Positions 53,620 to 63,764 of a DNA stretch of 64,000 nucleotides are shown here, piece after piece; position 1 is the first letter of the stretch; every line of letters begins with the position of its first letter. The position numbers were made by a program, and so were the translations under genes. Source of the DNA: Henricia sp. BOLD:AAB3569 (Eukaryota > Echinodermata > Asteroidea > Spinulosida > Echinasteridae); contig JBBELK010000293.1 in NCBI GenBank assembly GCA_037783545.1, positions 186,001 to 250,000 on the forward strand, read 5' to 3'. A model generated the notes under the pieces. It did no database searches. It was not told the origin of the DNA and worked only from the letters and a program-made list of their open reading frames with translations.

Positions 53620-55886
53620 CTAAGGCGTGAAGAACCCAGGTTTAAACTCATTAAAATCTGGGAAAGCTTCTTTTACCACATCAGAGACATCGGTGGAGCT
53701 TTGACCAACGTCACTCAGGTATAGTCTTTCCAAGTTTGAGGCCCGATGGTCTTTCATCTCAGCCACATAATGTCTCACAGCATCTAGGCTGAATGTACTG
53801 CGCTCAAAGTAAACAGTATTGAGATCACCTGCCTCTCCAAGAAATGTTGTTACTTGGTTCAAGTCCGCATCTCCTAGGCTACAGTTGCGCAGGATCAACG
53901 ATGTCAGTTGTCCAATGACAGGAGATAAGTATCTCAAGAGATCCTTGATATTATTGTTGTCAATACACAGGTACACAGCTTTACATTGAGCAAGGGCATC
54001 CACTAATTTCTTGAAGTCTCCATCCGACTGCAGAATGGGCCCATCCAAACCTACACCGAACCCGCTCACCGACGACTGCGATTTGATGAATTTACAAAGT
54101 TGGTCAAGCTGTGTGTTCACCAATGTGGATCGGGATGAGGCATATTCGGAGGAGAGCTTCACATACAGGCGGGTAACTTGTGGTTGGTGGTTCAACTTTG
54201 AGATGGTCTCCTTGAGTGCTGCTATTTGTTCCCCAAAATGGTCCGAGAACTCTGTGTGGAAGTACAAGGAGTGGACAGTAACTAATTGAAGGATCCTTCG
54301 AGCTATTGTCTGATCTGGGATGAGTGTGAGGTGGATATTCAACCGATCAAGGTCCACCTTGTTGGGAATTTGTTGCAGATAGTAGTCGAATGCCGGGAAA
54401 TCCTCTTTGTACTTCAGTGTTATCCGCGATCCCACTTCCGCCACCAGATCAGGTGACTGTGCCTCAAAGACCAACATGAGTGTGAAATTTTGAATCCACA
54501 GGTATGTTGTGGTCTGTAAATCTTCCTTCAGCCCCTTCACGTGCTTAACTATCAGTTTTGCACAATTGCTGTCCATTCCACAGCAAAATCGGAGCAGGTA
54601 TTCCTTCTCTTGTACTGTGTCTACAGTTATGAGTGGCAGCAGTTTTTCTGCAATCAAATTCTTCCCTGTGGAAACCAGAAAGTGAGCTGCGAAGAATTCC
54701 TGGAAAGACTTGTGCAAAAAGTTGACCATTCTGGCAACCTCTTCAGCGACAGCCTTTGATTCTTGGTACAAGACTCCTATCTGCAACCCGTAGTCCAGAC
54801 TTTCCGGGAACTCACCCGGAGTGAAGACTAACCTTTCCCCTTGAGGATCAATTAATCCTTCGAAAGCAGTGTGACCTATTTTATCTTTGAGTTGATTGAA
54901 CCTGTTTTGAACTTGCTTGTGGTCGCCAAACTTGGAGGCAAAGTGCTTGATCAGCACTTCGACTGCTCTCTGGTAAAGTTCAGTTATACGATGGGGAAGC
55001 GTCTGGTCGTCTCTCCATATTAGGCACAGTAGTAGAAGCATGATTGGAGACTGCGAGAGAATCTGAATAAAGGCAGTTGTCGATACTTCCTTAATGAGTG
55101 CTTCGCCCTTGGACGGCTCCTCGGAGTAGAACTGCCTTATGTACTTGTTTCTATTCTTGTCGGAGAAACCAGTTGTTTCAACTATGGTAAAGTTGCTGTA
55201 CTCTTGAAGTGTGGCCATCTTATGAGGTCGTGTGGTGACAAGGACACTGCAGTCTCTGAATGCTTTGAAAGACAGCACATCCTTTATCGCGATGTCATCC
55301 TGATGTTGTGGCTGGGTCTCTATGAGCTGTGGTGAGGCTTCATCCCAGCCATCCAATACAAACAAGACCTTTCCGTGGTTTTCATTGATCAACTGAAGAA
55401 GATGCTTCCTTGTAAGTTTGGAATCCATTGGTAAAATTTGGCGGATAGCTTCCATGATTCCCCATCTGGCTTGAATCTCTTTCATCCTCAGAACAAACAC
55501 AAACTTGAACCCTGCCAGTGCCACGGAAGGATCACTCAAACACCTCCAGTCGTCAGCAATCTTTCTTGTCAGGGTGGTCTTACCACGCCCTGCCGTACCC
55601 ACGACAATGACGCGGCGACTACCTTTTAGAAGGTTTATCAAGTCTTCCTGTGACTCCAGAGGCACCTTTTTGGCCTCCTCTGGGTAGAGTGGCTGTGACC
55701 AGCCCTTCAGTCTCACTGGCTTTGAAGCCTTAAATCTTTCATCTGTCTCTTTGAACAGTTGGAGATTGATGTAAACGTCTTTGATTTTCTTTGCTATATA
55801 AAGCAACACAGGATGGACTGGAATGGTACTCATCTCTTGCTTGTAGTAAGTCTTCAGTTGGTCTATGCATATCCTCGTAAGATCAC
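53620..55886 (-). CDS. Ig-NACHT gene last exon: complete NACHT domain and C-terminus
   Basis: 755 codons to TAG (53620-53622), acceptor AAATTAG. It opens with DLTRICIDQLKTYYKQ, the helix that usually precedes NACHT. Counting from the first internal Met: Walker A GTAGRGKTTL at 79-88, hydrophobic strand FKFVFVLRM, Walker B VLFVLDGWDEA at 156-166, sensor VLVTTRP at 197-203, winged-helix signature FLHKSFQEFFAAHFL at 372-386. All key nucleotide-binding residues are present, so it should bind ATP or GTP. Residues about 625-725 have weak LRR character (LTSLILRNCSLGDADL, LERLYLSDVG). One intronless exon for the whole NACHT is common in expanded invertebrate NLR families. Similar fragments could be NLRC-like, but the upstream exons set it apart. 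Confidence 0.95.
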
Positions 55887-58800
55887 CTAATTTGGAGAGT
55901 AATACATCCAGTGCAATACAATAACAAATATTTAAAATAAACCATTTTTACTAAGGTTCAAACACTCTGGTTTTCAGTTGTTTTAAAGCACAAATCAGAG
56001 TTTATAATACGCGAATAAAATCACAATTAAAATGCACTAATGAGCAGTTAGAAATAAAATGATATTTAAACAGAAAACATTGGTTAGAATATAATTAATT
56101 CGCCAGAGAAAAATGAGATTATCATTTTGATTTTGCCAAAAACCCCAAAATTACAATTGAGATAGCTCTAAAAACTAGGCAGTTTTGCAAATTTGATTTT
56201 CAAAAATTTGATTACACTGAAAATTGCAATGTTAGAATATAGCAACCCCAACTTTTCAAACACTGATTTATCCTATAAATCAATAAAGAACAATTATGCC
56301 ATTCTCTTCTACAGTGTACATGGTATTGATTCTGTACTTCACACCTGCCACGTACACCACATAGCAACAACAAATTAGTCTGGTTAAGAAAATACAAAGC
56401 ACAAACCTTACCTAAAGATGGGTCTGGTGTAGGCCTTTGGTTTCCTTCAATGAGACCATCCATCTCAATGGTTTCATTGCCAGGGTCCATTGGTCTTCTG
56501 CCACATTTTTTCTAAAAAGAATAGCACAAGACAGATAGTAGTGATGTTCGAGATGCTTACAAAAACACCAACTTACAGCAAAGCTTTCTTGTTGCCATCA
56601 CATACGTGATACACATGTTTGCCCGGTGCCGCAGCCACCACTGCCCCAACTTACAAGCAAGTCTCTAGTGCAAGGCTCGGTGTAATAACGTTACCCATAA
56701 CCATGCGAAAGTTGCAAGTTCTAGAGCGTGGCAGATAAATTGGAATCTCGACGCGAGTACAAAAATAATGCACAGAATTATGATCTAAAAAAGGGAGTGA
56801 ATGGGTTTCGTGTTGGACTTTTTAAGACAATCGGAGGGAATGTTTGAGGTTCGCAGCCTCGGCACGGAAATTATAAAATGTAAAAAAGAAAAACCGTCCC
56901 GATTCTCAAAGATCGGCCAGTACGTGTCGTTCTGGTGTTGCCAGCTCTGAAGACAGTGCCACGTATGTTCGCGTTTCTAAAAAAACTGACAGTCGGTATA
57001 GTTTAACCAAGGCATAAGGCTAACTATGCATGCAGTATGATCACTGAACAAACGGTGTGCATGTGCTGCACTCGGTGGGTTCAGAGTTTCACAGCAATTT
57101 CAGAAAATGGAGGAATGTTCCCTATTTTGCCCTTATGGTGCTACAGGATTTGTACCAACCTTTAGGTGGAAACTGACAATTGCAAGAAGGGCCAGTGCCA
57201 CGAGAATACAGAGAATAATGACAACTGTCTTCAGCCCTGAGATGAATCTGTTGATTATACTCTCTTCAATTGTAGTGACAGGAGGATCTGTACTGAACCA
57301 TCCTATGGGAAGAAATCAAAACGTTATTGAAAAAGTCTGCATGTAAAAATTTAAACAAGCAAAACAGACAAACCATAACTTGTGGTGAAAATCTTGACAA
57401 TTGGATTGTTTCTTAAAGATAGTATACATAAACTGTTACAAATGATTTTATCCCCCTGTGTGATTGAAGATATGCATATATGCATGCATGATTAAAACCA
57501 ACCTGAGCAAAAACCAGCTCCGTACTTCGTCTAACTTTTGAGAAAACAGTCAAAAAAGAGTTTGCAGTCATTTCGCCCCAAAACCACTTCGCCTTAAACC
57601 ATTTCGCCCTGAACCACGGCCTGTGCACAAAGTGGTTTTGGGGCGAAGTAGCATTTGGGCGATGTAGTGTTTGGACGAAGTGATTTGGGGCAAAATGGCA
57701 CTCGGGCGAAGTGGTTTGGGGGTGAAATGGCACTTGGGCGAAATGGTTTTGGGGCGAATTGAATTTTCGTCTCATGAGACGAAAACTAATTGTTTTACTC
57801 ATTTCTCAAAGACTATAGCACTTTTAATAGACAAAACCATTTCAGGGGAAGTTTTCTAAGGTCATCATGTTTATATTGTGTAAGTTAGGCGTAAATCTGT
57901 GAACAGATATTGTCCATGCATTTTGGGTGTGGCACCTCGGGAAAAAAAAATGTTGAATTGATATTTTTCTAGAAACATAAGTTTTTCACTTTCAAATCAT
58001 AATGAGACATGAACGGAAAAAAAATCAACCAACGTTTAGTTATTACATAATTTCTGTCGATATTTAATTCATGGCGTGGCGAAAAAACGGCTGTATAAAA
58101 ACGGCGGTTTTCACAGGATTGCCGATGTCTAAAATACAAAGTATGATTTTTTTTGTCATTAAATTAAAGTTGCACTGTCCGTGTTTGGGTAAAAGGATTA
58201 AAAAATGTATTTACACCAGTAAACGAATTTAGAAAGCTTACGTGTCTCTTAAAAAAAAAAAAAAATTAAATTTCCGACTTTGGGAATTGGAGATACAAGC
58301 CTTTTTCTTGAAACGGGCTTCACATGTTGTACATGCATTGTGCACGTACGCTCATTATGTACATAATATGTGTACAAAAGACAGGGCCTGTCTTTTATTA
58401 TTTCTTGATTTTAATTGACTGGCATTAATCCGTGATGGATTTTTACGTTCTTGCATGGTACAACATGAAAGCTGATAACTTTTTATATTCTAGAAAAATA
58501 GCAATTTAACTTTTAAAAAACTTTGTTTACGCTCAAATCGGCCTAAAATCGGTGAGTGCAAAACTGAGTTTATAAAGCAAATGCTTTAAAAATTTGTTTG
58601 GAGAAAAAAATTAAATTTGCCAAGAACCACGGACAATATAACTATAAAAAGTGGCGTGGGGGACTTCGGAAAGAAATTATGCACTGAAAACCATAAAATC
58701 AACTCGGGCGGCATGCATTTTTGTGATTCTGTGATTTTCGGTGAATCGGTTCACACAAAATTCCATCCAACCGCCTTTTCTCAAAGCGATGCACGTCAAA

Positions 58801-61800
58801 TTTATGCGCATTAGGGTGCATTCACACTGAGCCTTTTCGCGAGAAAAAGCGACGTGGGCGGAATTTGGAATAAAATTACGCTATGAAAATCACAAAAACC
58901 TATTCCGCCCAAGTTTGTTATTATGTGGTTTTCAGTGCCTCATTTCACTTAAAATTTCCTCAATTTTTTTGTTTTGAAAATGGAATCAAATCCCAATGGA
59001 ATTGCAATTCTTAAAGACGCAGGCTCGTCAATGCGCGAAAGACAAATTTGTGCCATGAATTTCACCGCGCTCCATACCTTTCCCTGGCAGCCGCTCTTGC
59101 AGTCCCAGAGGGTATAGCAGGTCATGGTGCAGGCTAATAGCCTCGTCCATTCTGCAAATAGGGTGTGTTTCTTTTCGAAATCAAATATTTATCACAGAAA
59201 ACACACCCTTTGTAAATTCATGACATTTAGTTTCAGCCATATTCACATTATATTACAGATATGGTCACATTTGCTTCAAGAAAGTGTCATATAGATGGTT
59301 AAATTGACCGTGGGAACTATTTGGTTCAAACGACATACAACACACACAACTAAGTGCCAGCGCAAGCTTCGACTAGCCTAGTAATGCATGATCACACTGT
59401 GGCAAGCTCGCATAAATAATGAGCCTTCACGGCCCTCTGCGATTGTAAGAGCAGCTGCCCTACTCGGGCAAGGTATGGAGTGCGGTGAAATTCGTGGCAC
59501 GAATTTTTTTGTGGTGTATTGACGAGCCTCCGTCTTTAAGTGGAATTGGAATCAATTCCAAAAATGTTGGAATCGCTTTTTTTCTATAATGCGCAAAAGA
59601 AAGATTTTGAAAAAATTCTTCGATCTCGTCACTAGCCCTGTGGTCTAGTAGATTTTTACCTGAAATTTCAGCCCCGATTTTGGGAGGGGGTGGGAGGGAG
59701 AAGGAGGGGGAGGGCTTAAGGGGAGGGACCATAGATTCAATGGGGGATGTAAAAGGAAGAGGGGCGGGAGGGGGGACAGGAGGGGGGACAGGAGGAGGTG
59801 GCGGGAGGGTGCAGGAAGAGAGGGGTGGAGAATGAGGGGCAAGATCAGGGGTGGGGAAAGAGAGGTGCACAGGGAAGGGAGAGATGGGAAAGAAGGCAGC
59901 CGTAGTCCGACTTTAGGGCTGCGTTCAGGCATACAGTTCACGTTACTCACGCTCACTGCACTCGGGTCACATTACGCTAAAGAAAAGTCTGCAGTCAGCT
60001 TGTGTGAATGCCCATTAGTCAAAATGGCTGTCTCTTGCCTTGACTCGACAAAAGAAACTGAAGAAAATACAGACATACATCACAGAAACCCCCAAGAACT
60101 TTTGTGGGATCTTTGATGCTGTCTGGGACGTCACCTCAGTGAGTTGTTGTTTCAGTTATCGAGTTGACACATTGAGCAAATTCACCTCAATTCCACCCAT
60201 GTTCTGCCATGTTCATGCAAATCACATGACACATACTCTCACTGACCCGAGTGTTAACACGAGTATACACCCGAACACAGCCTAGCAGTTGTAAAAACAT
60301 ACCTGTAGAGATAGTGCTGTCTAGAGGTAGTGCTTGTTGTCTAGTGACTATTGCTTCAGTATATGAGCCGTTATCGCTGCCCATCGCAATGCCAAAAGCA
60401 TAGCACCGCCATGTTGCTTCTCCCTGGTATGTTTCTGTCAAGGTAACAGAACTGGTGAATACCGAGTCTTCTGTCAAAACAAAAAGAGAATAAAGTGTAC
60501 ATTTTGGAGTGAAAACAAACCAAGCTGGTACTCATCCCTGGCTTCCATGACAAAATAATAATAATAATAGGCAGTTCTTATATAGCGCATTTCAGAACCG
60601 ACGGAACTCTCAATGCGCTTTCTGCATTATTACCCCTGGTCATTGGGCTCAGTAGTATCATTCCTTAATCCTTCTCAACTCCCTGGGGAATATACAGCCC
60701 CGTGCTGCTTATGCGCACGGGGACTAATCAAACACATCATTTTTCACTACCCTCACAGGTACCCATTTCCTCCTATGTGGAGAGAGGCAATTCGCACCAT
60801 GGACGAGCCGGGGTGGGATTCGAACCCACGATCTGTAGATTCAATCACCACGATCTTGGATTCAACACGCCACACTGCTCATCGCAAGTTTCTTGAAATT
60901 GTTCTTAGGACGCAACACCAGTTACGGAGCGGTGACCCATCGCATCTCCAGTTACGAAGGATCGTAAATGTTAGTGAAATCGACCCCTGGATAGGATGCC
61001 AGTTCATTGCAGGTTTATCCCCAGCAGTTAGTTGGGTTTCCCCCAACAGGTTGTTAGTTTCCCCAACATGTTGTTAGTGTCCATGACATGGAGTGACTAT
61101 AGAGCATTGCTACTCCCCCTGGATGGGATGCCAGTCCATCGCAGGTTTACCCCCAGCAGTTAGTTGGGTTTCCCCAACAGGTTGTTAATTTCCCCAACAT
61201 GTTGTTAGTGTCCATGACATGGAGTGACTATAGAGCATTGCTACTCCCCCTGGATGGGATGCCAGTCCATCGCAGGTTTACCCCCAGCAGTTAGTTGGGT
61301 TTCCCCAACAGGTTGTTAATTTCCCCAACAGGTTGTTAGTTTCCATGACATGGAGTGACTATAGAGCATTACTACTCCCCCTGGATGGGATGCCAGTCCA
61401 TCGCAGGTTTTACGCCCTACGATAGTCGATGGGTTTCCCAACCAGTACTTAACCGGTACCCATTTATACACCTGAGTGGAGAGAGACAATGTGGAGTAAC
61501 GTGTCTTGTCTAAAGACAACACGATAGCAGTGTCCAGGCCTCGAACCAAGGAATTATTTCCAGAAAGTCTGATATGCTATCCACTAAACCACTGTGCCTC
61601 GATCTACACACGTTTACCCTACAAGTTTAAAATTTTAATTAGGGTCTGTTTTGTCCTACTCGACGTAACTAGATTACCACTGTATGTTCAGTGCTTGGCC
61701 ATTAGACACTGTGAGAAAAACTTCATAGCGTGCTCGGGTGGGACTCGAACCCACGACCTCCTGTATACCAGGCAGATGTCTTAACCACTCGACCACCGAG

Positions 61801-63238
61801 CTGGCCGGTGTGTGAGCAGCCAGTTCGAATCATTAGCAGCGGGTACCGCAACTGACCAGAGATTTGGGCTTGCGTCGGGGAGGTTTAAAATTACTGAATT
61901 TGTACATACCCTGAATGATGAGTGTACTTATTGCAGCAACATTTTCTGTGTCTCCATTTTCTAAAACCTTCACCCAGTGAACTTCAACTGGTGGTCTTGC
62001 TCCGGACACAAGACACGTCATGTTGTACTTGGATGCCTCGGGAGGTAGTTCCATCACACACTCCTTTTGGCAGTTGGAAATCTTTGGTGTAGGTTTGTCT
62101 GGTTGTACTGCATATGAAAAATAGCAATACGTGCTCATAATAAACAATTGTTGACTGGTGTGGTGTGGGATATGGAGTTTTATTTAAACACCCGAGGGAG
62201 CTCATAGCACCCGAGGCAATGCCGAGGGTGCTATGAGCTCCTGAGGGTGTTAAAACCCATATCCCACATTACACCAGTCAACAATTGTTTTGTTATATCC
62301 CGATATCCTGTGGGGTATTATGGCCGAGCAGTCTAGTGCGTCGAACTTAAGTTCCTGTGCTAGTACTAGAATGTAGGTTCGATTCGACGGGTTGTGGCAC
62401 CTGTGCCCTTGAGCAAGGCACTCAACCACACTTGCTCCCATTCCTGTAATTGACGGTCCCTCCGCTGTTGGATGTGGTAAATAAATAAAATACATGTGTT
62501 TAAAATTTGTGGAATTTAAACTGTACAAAAAGTTCAGTGAAATTTGGAGTATCGAGGTGCTTGATATGTCCTCTTCGGAACGACTCCAAAACTATTTTTA
62601 TAGTGTCCGTATCCAGTCTTAGGGCTAACCTGGGATTGAGACAGATGTGCTGGGTTAAAGGTTGGTTTGCAAAATACACTCTGAAATCGTGAAAATGCTG
62701 CAAAAGACATCCCTGTAGACTTGGACAAGGCTAGTACAATGGCTGATGAATAGGGTAGCGAGGTCACAAACCTGCCGACTATACAGACATTTACGTTACA
62801 ATTGAAATTTTTATTGATTTAAGTGAGCAGCACATATCTTGCAAGAATTATACCCACCAACGACTGTCGCATCCACGTGACTGTGACGGAAAGAATGGCC
62901 GGGGCCTTTGAGTCTTAATTTACAAACATAGTGTCCTCCGTCGGAATCTTTGATGTCATTTACAACAAGAGACATTCCTGCTGTGATGTTGTACTTCTCT
63001 TTCCGAATCCTGGGGTTCGGGTGATGAACTTTGCCTTCGAAAAACGAAATCAGCAGCACCTGTTCTTCTTCTGTTTCACCTTTGTACCAGTAAACGGTGT
63101 CAATGTTCTTCTTCGAGAACGTGTTCTTGGCAAGTAGTGTAGGCCTACACTGGATTGTTTCGTGGTCCTTGCCTCTCTGTAGGAAAACCTGGCTGGCGCT
63201 GGCAATGAACAGAGACGCAGAAACCACATAGGCCAAAA
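53620..63238 (-). CDS. Membrane-anchored Ig-NACHT receptor (two Ig domains, TM helix, NACHT NTPase)
   Basis: Gene-level entry; six exons are listed separately. Seen: spliced in order, the exons at 62858-63238, 61910-62107, 60303-60470, 57160-57302, 56412-56511 and 53620-55886 join in one frame (phases 1,1,1,0,1) to about 1,085 codons. The order is hydrophobic signal-like start, V-set-like Ig, second Ig, 19-residue TM helix, basic stop-transfer, linker, NACHT with Walker A and B, C-terminal region, TAG. N-glycosylation sequons lie only on the predicted outside (NIT, NMT, NGS). Known: NACHT proteins of the NLR class are usually cytosolic innate-immune sensors that oligomerise on activation. Inference: a surface receptor that couples ligand binding by Ig domains to NACHT oligomerisation. 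No TIR, CARD, DEATH or kinase domain is seen. The start codon is uncertain: either in a short exon further upstream, perhaps outside the window, or ATG 63296. Confidence 0.85.
56412..56511 (-). CDS. Ig-NACHT gene exon: juxtamembrane linker
   Basis: 33 codons, acceptor TTTTTAG phase 0, donor G|GTAAGG phase 1, which matches the following exon. Codes for KKCGRRPMDPGNE and then an acidic, proline-containing stretch. Its first residues complete a basic stop-transfer signal after the TM helix (HLK|KKCGRR). No recognisable signalling motif. Confidence 0.75.
57160..57302 (-). CDS. Ig-NACHT gene exon: transmembrane helix
   Basis: Phase 1 in (acceptor CCCATAG), phase 0 out (donor AAG|GTTGGT). Codes for WFSTDPPVTTIEES, then a stalk, then VVIILCILVALALLAIVSF and HLK. 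A single uninterrupted 19-residue hydrophobic segment with charged flanks makes a type-I membrane topology the simplest reading. Confidence 0.87.
57412..57905. mobile_element. Foldback element copy 5 (intron of Ig-NACHT gene)
   Basis: Same family as 12,875-13,383, in the opposite orientation. The left end is ttaaagatagtatacataaa; the right end is shortened. Confidence 0.8.
58168..58560. mobile_element. Foldback element TTAAAGTTGCACTGTCCGTG
   Basis: Full-length relative of 36,559-37,003; shares aagcttacgtgtctct, ggcctgtcttttattatttc and gactggcattaatcc. In the 3.0-kb intron between the second Ig half and the TM exon. Confidence 0.8.
59013..59540. mobile_element. Foldback element GACGCAGGCTCGTCAATGCG
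   Basis: Relative of 15,768-16,267: inverted ends plus the shared interior tctgcaaatagggtgtgt and acacaccctttgtaaatt. Non-coding. Confidence 0.8.
59672..59895. repeat. Polypurine tract
   Basis: About 220 bp of mostly G and A on the plus strand (gggagggggtgggagggaga and similar). May form triplex or G4 structures. Open frames on the opposite strand are Pro/Ser-rich by-products. Confidence 0.9.
60303..60470 (-). CDS. Ig-NACHT gene exon: second half of Ig domain 2 plus stalk
   Basis: 56 codons, acceptor TTGACAG, donor G|GTATGT, phase 1 both ends. TLTETYQGEATWRCYAFG supplies the second cysteine and the F/G-strand area of Ig domain 2. NGSYTE is an N-glycosylation sequon. It ends in a Thr/Ser-rich stalk leading into the TM exon. 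Confidence 0.85.
60555..60985 (-). repeat. tRNA-like SINE/LINE tail mix
   Basis: (aat)n, then a tatatagcgc...caatgcgctttc pair, then at 60,810-60,830 a minus-strand T-arm-like cgtgggttcgaatcccaccc, then half of the gtgaaatcgacccc MITE. Nested repeats. No gene. Confidence 0.6.
60985..61410. repeat. SINE-body tandem repeat, 131-bp unit, about three copies
   Basis: The landmark ggatgggatgccagtccatc recurs at about 61,120, 61,251 and 61,382, preceded by a diverged first copy at about 60,988. Continues into the full SINE body and tRNA-like head to 61,600 (minus orientation). Confidence 0.9.
61635..61882 (-). repeat. tRNA-Thr-like SINE with 10-bp target-site duplication
   Basis: tRNA-like head at 61,731-61,801 (minus strand, T arm gtgggttcgagtcccac, anticodon loop CTGGTAT), flanked by GTTTAAAATT at 61,625-61,634 and 61,883-61,892. 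The right duplication lies 17 bp from the donor of the Ig2 exon. Same family as 39,540-39,850. Confidence 0.9.
61910..62107 (-). CDS. Ig-NACHT gene exon: first half of Ig domain 2
   Basis: 66 codons, acceptor TATGCAG, donor G|GTATGT, phase 1 both ends. PTPKISNCQKECVMELPPEA precedes YNMTCLVSGARPPVEVHWVK, the B-strand cysteine and C-strand tryptophan of a C2/I-set-like Ig. The partner cysteine is in the next exon. NMT is a glycosylation sequon. Confidence 0.87.
62144..62290. mobile_element. Palindromic MITE AACAATTGTTGACTGGTGTG
   Basis: 147 bp near-perfect inverted repeat with gctcatagcaccc / gggtgctatgagc around the centre, 37 bp upstream (in transcription) of the Ig2 exon acceptor. Confidence 0.9.
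62318..62490 (+). repeat. SINE copy (GGGCAAGGCACTCAACC family) in intron
   Basis: A tRNA-like head ggccgagcagtctagtgc with gtaggttcgattcga, then the shared body tgcccttgagcaaggcactc, ending in taaataaataaa. Related to 20,880-21,250. Confidence 0.75.
62858..63238 (-). CDS. Ig-NACHT gene exon: signal-like stretch and V-set-like Ig domain 1
   Basis: 127 codons, acceptor CCCCTCAG with a long pyrimidine tract, donor G|GTGGGT. Begins LAYVVSASLFIASASQ (hydrophobic, signal peptide end), then Ig hallmarks: ETIQC (B-strand Cys), DTVYWYKG (C-strand Trp), DSDGGHYVCKLRL (D-x-G-x-Y-x-C before strand F/G). NIT is a glycosylation sequon. If the exon is not spliced at its 5' side, ATG 63296-63294 opens the same frame and gives a longer signal-anchor-like start. 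Confidence 0.87.
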
Positions 63239-63299
63239 CTGAGGGGTACAATGAAAAAGAGAAAATAAAGGTATTTTTTTCATATACATTGAACACGGA

Positions 63300-63764
63300 T
63301 TTGGGTAAATTTATATGTTGGAATCGATAGCTTATTCAATTCTAAGATATACTTCCCACTGACACTTCTGTCGCAAATGTTGCATTTCTGAGATAAATAA
63401 ATTATAAAATTACTGCATAAAGTGATGCACAAAATGACGTGGCGAGCGGTCTGTGCGTAAGCGCGACAACAGAGGGCGCTGCGCGCGTGCGTGAATGGTT
63501 ATCTTGTGCACTAACTGAAGGCAATTTTTGAGGAAGAAAACGTGATTTTTCTACAGAAAAGCAACATTTGCGACAAAAGTGCAAGTGGGAAGTATATCTT
63601 AAAATTACATTATGTGTTGATTCCAGGAGGTAATTTCCTTAAAATCTTTGTTCAATGTATACGAAAAAAATACCAAAATAAAAGATAGGTTGGGAAAATA
63701 AGAAATAGGCCTAATGAGTTAATCATTAATATATTTCCTTATAACATGACTTATTAAGCATTGC
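63300..63764. other. Upstream region of the Ig-NACHT gene, no first exon identified
   Basis: No short ATG exon with a clear phase-1 donor stands out. An inverted pair acttcccact (63,351) / agtgggaagtatat (63,586) frames a small palindromic segment. Confidence 0.4.

Noticed and set aside
28040-53620. EGF exons as a 3' continuation of the Ig-NACHT gene
   Set aside because: The NACHT exon ends in a stop codon, and a separate signal peptide exon with a fitting phase-1 donor opens the EGF chain.
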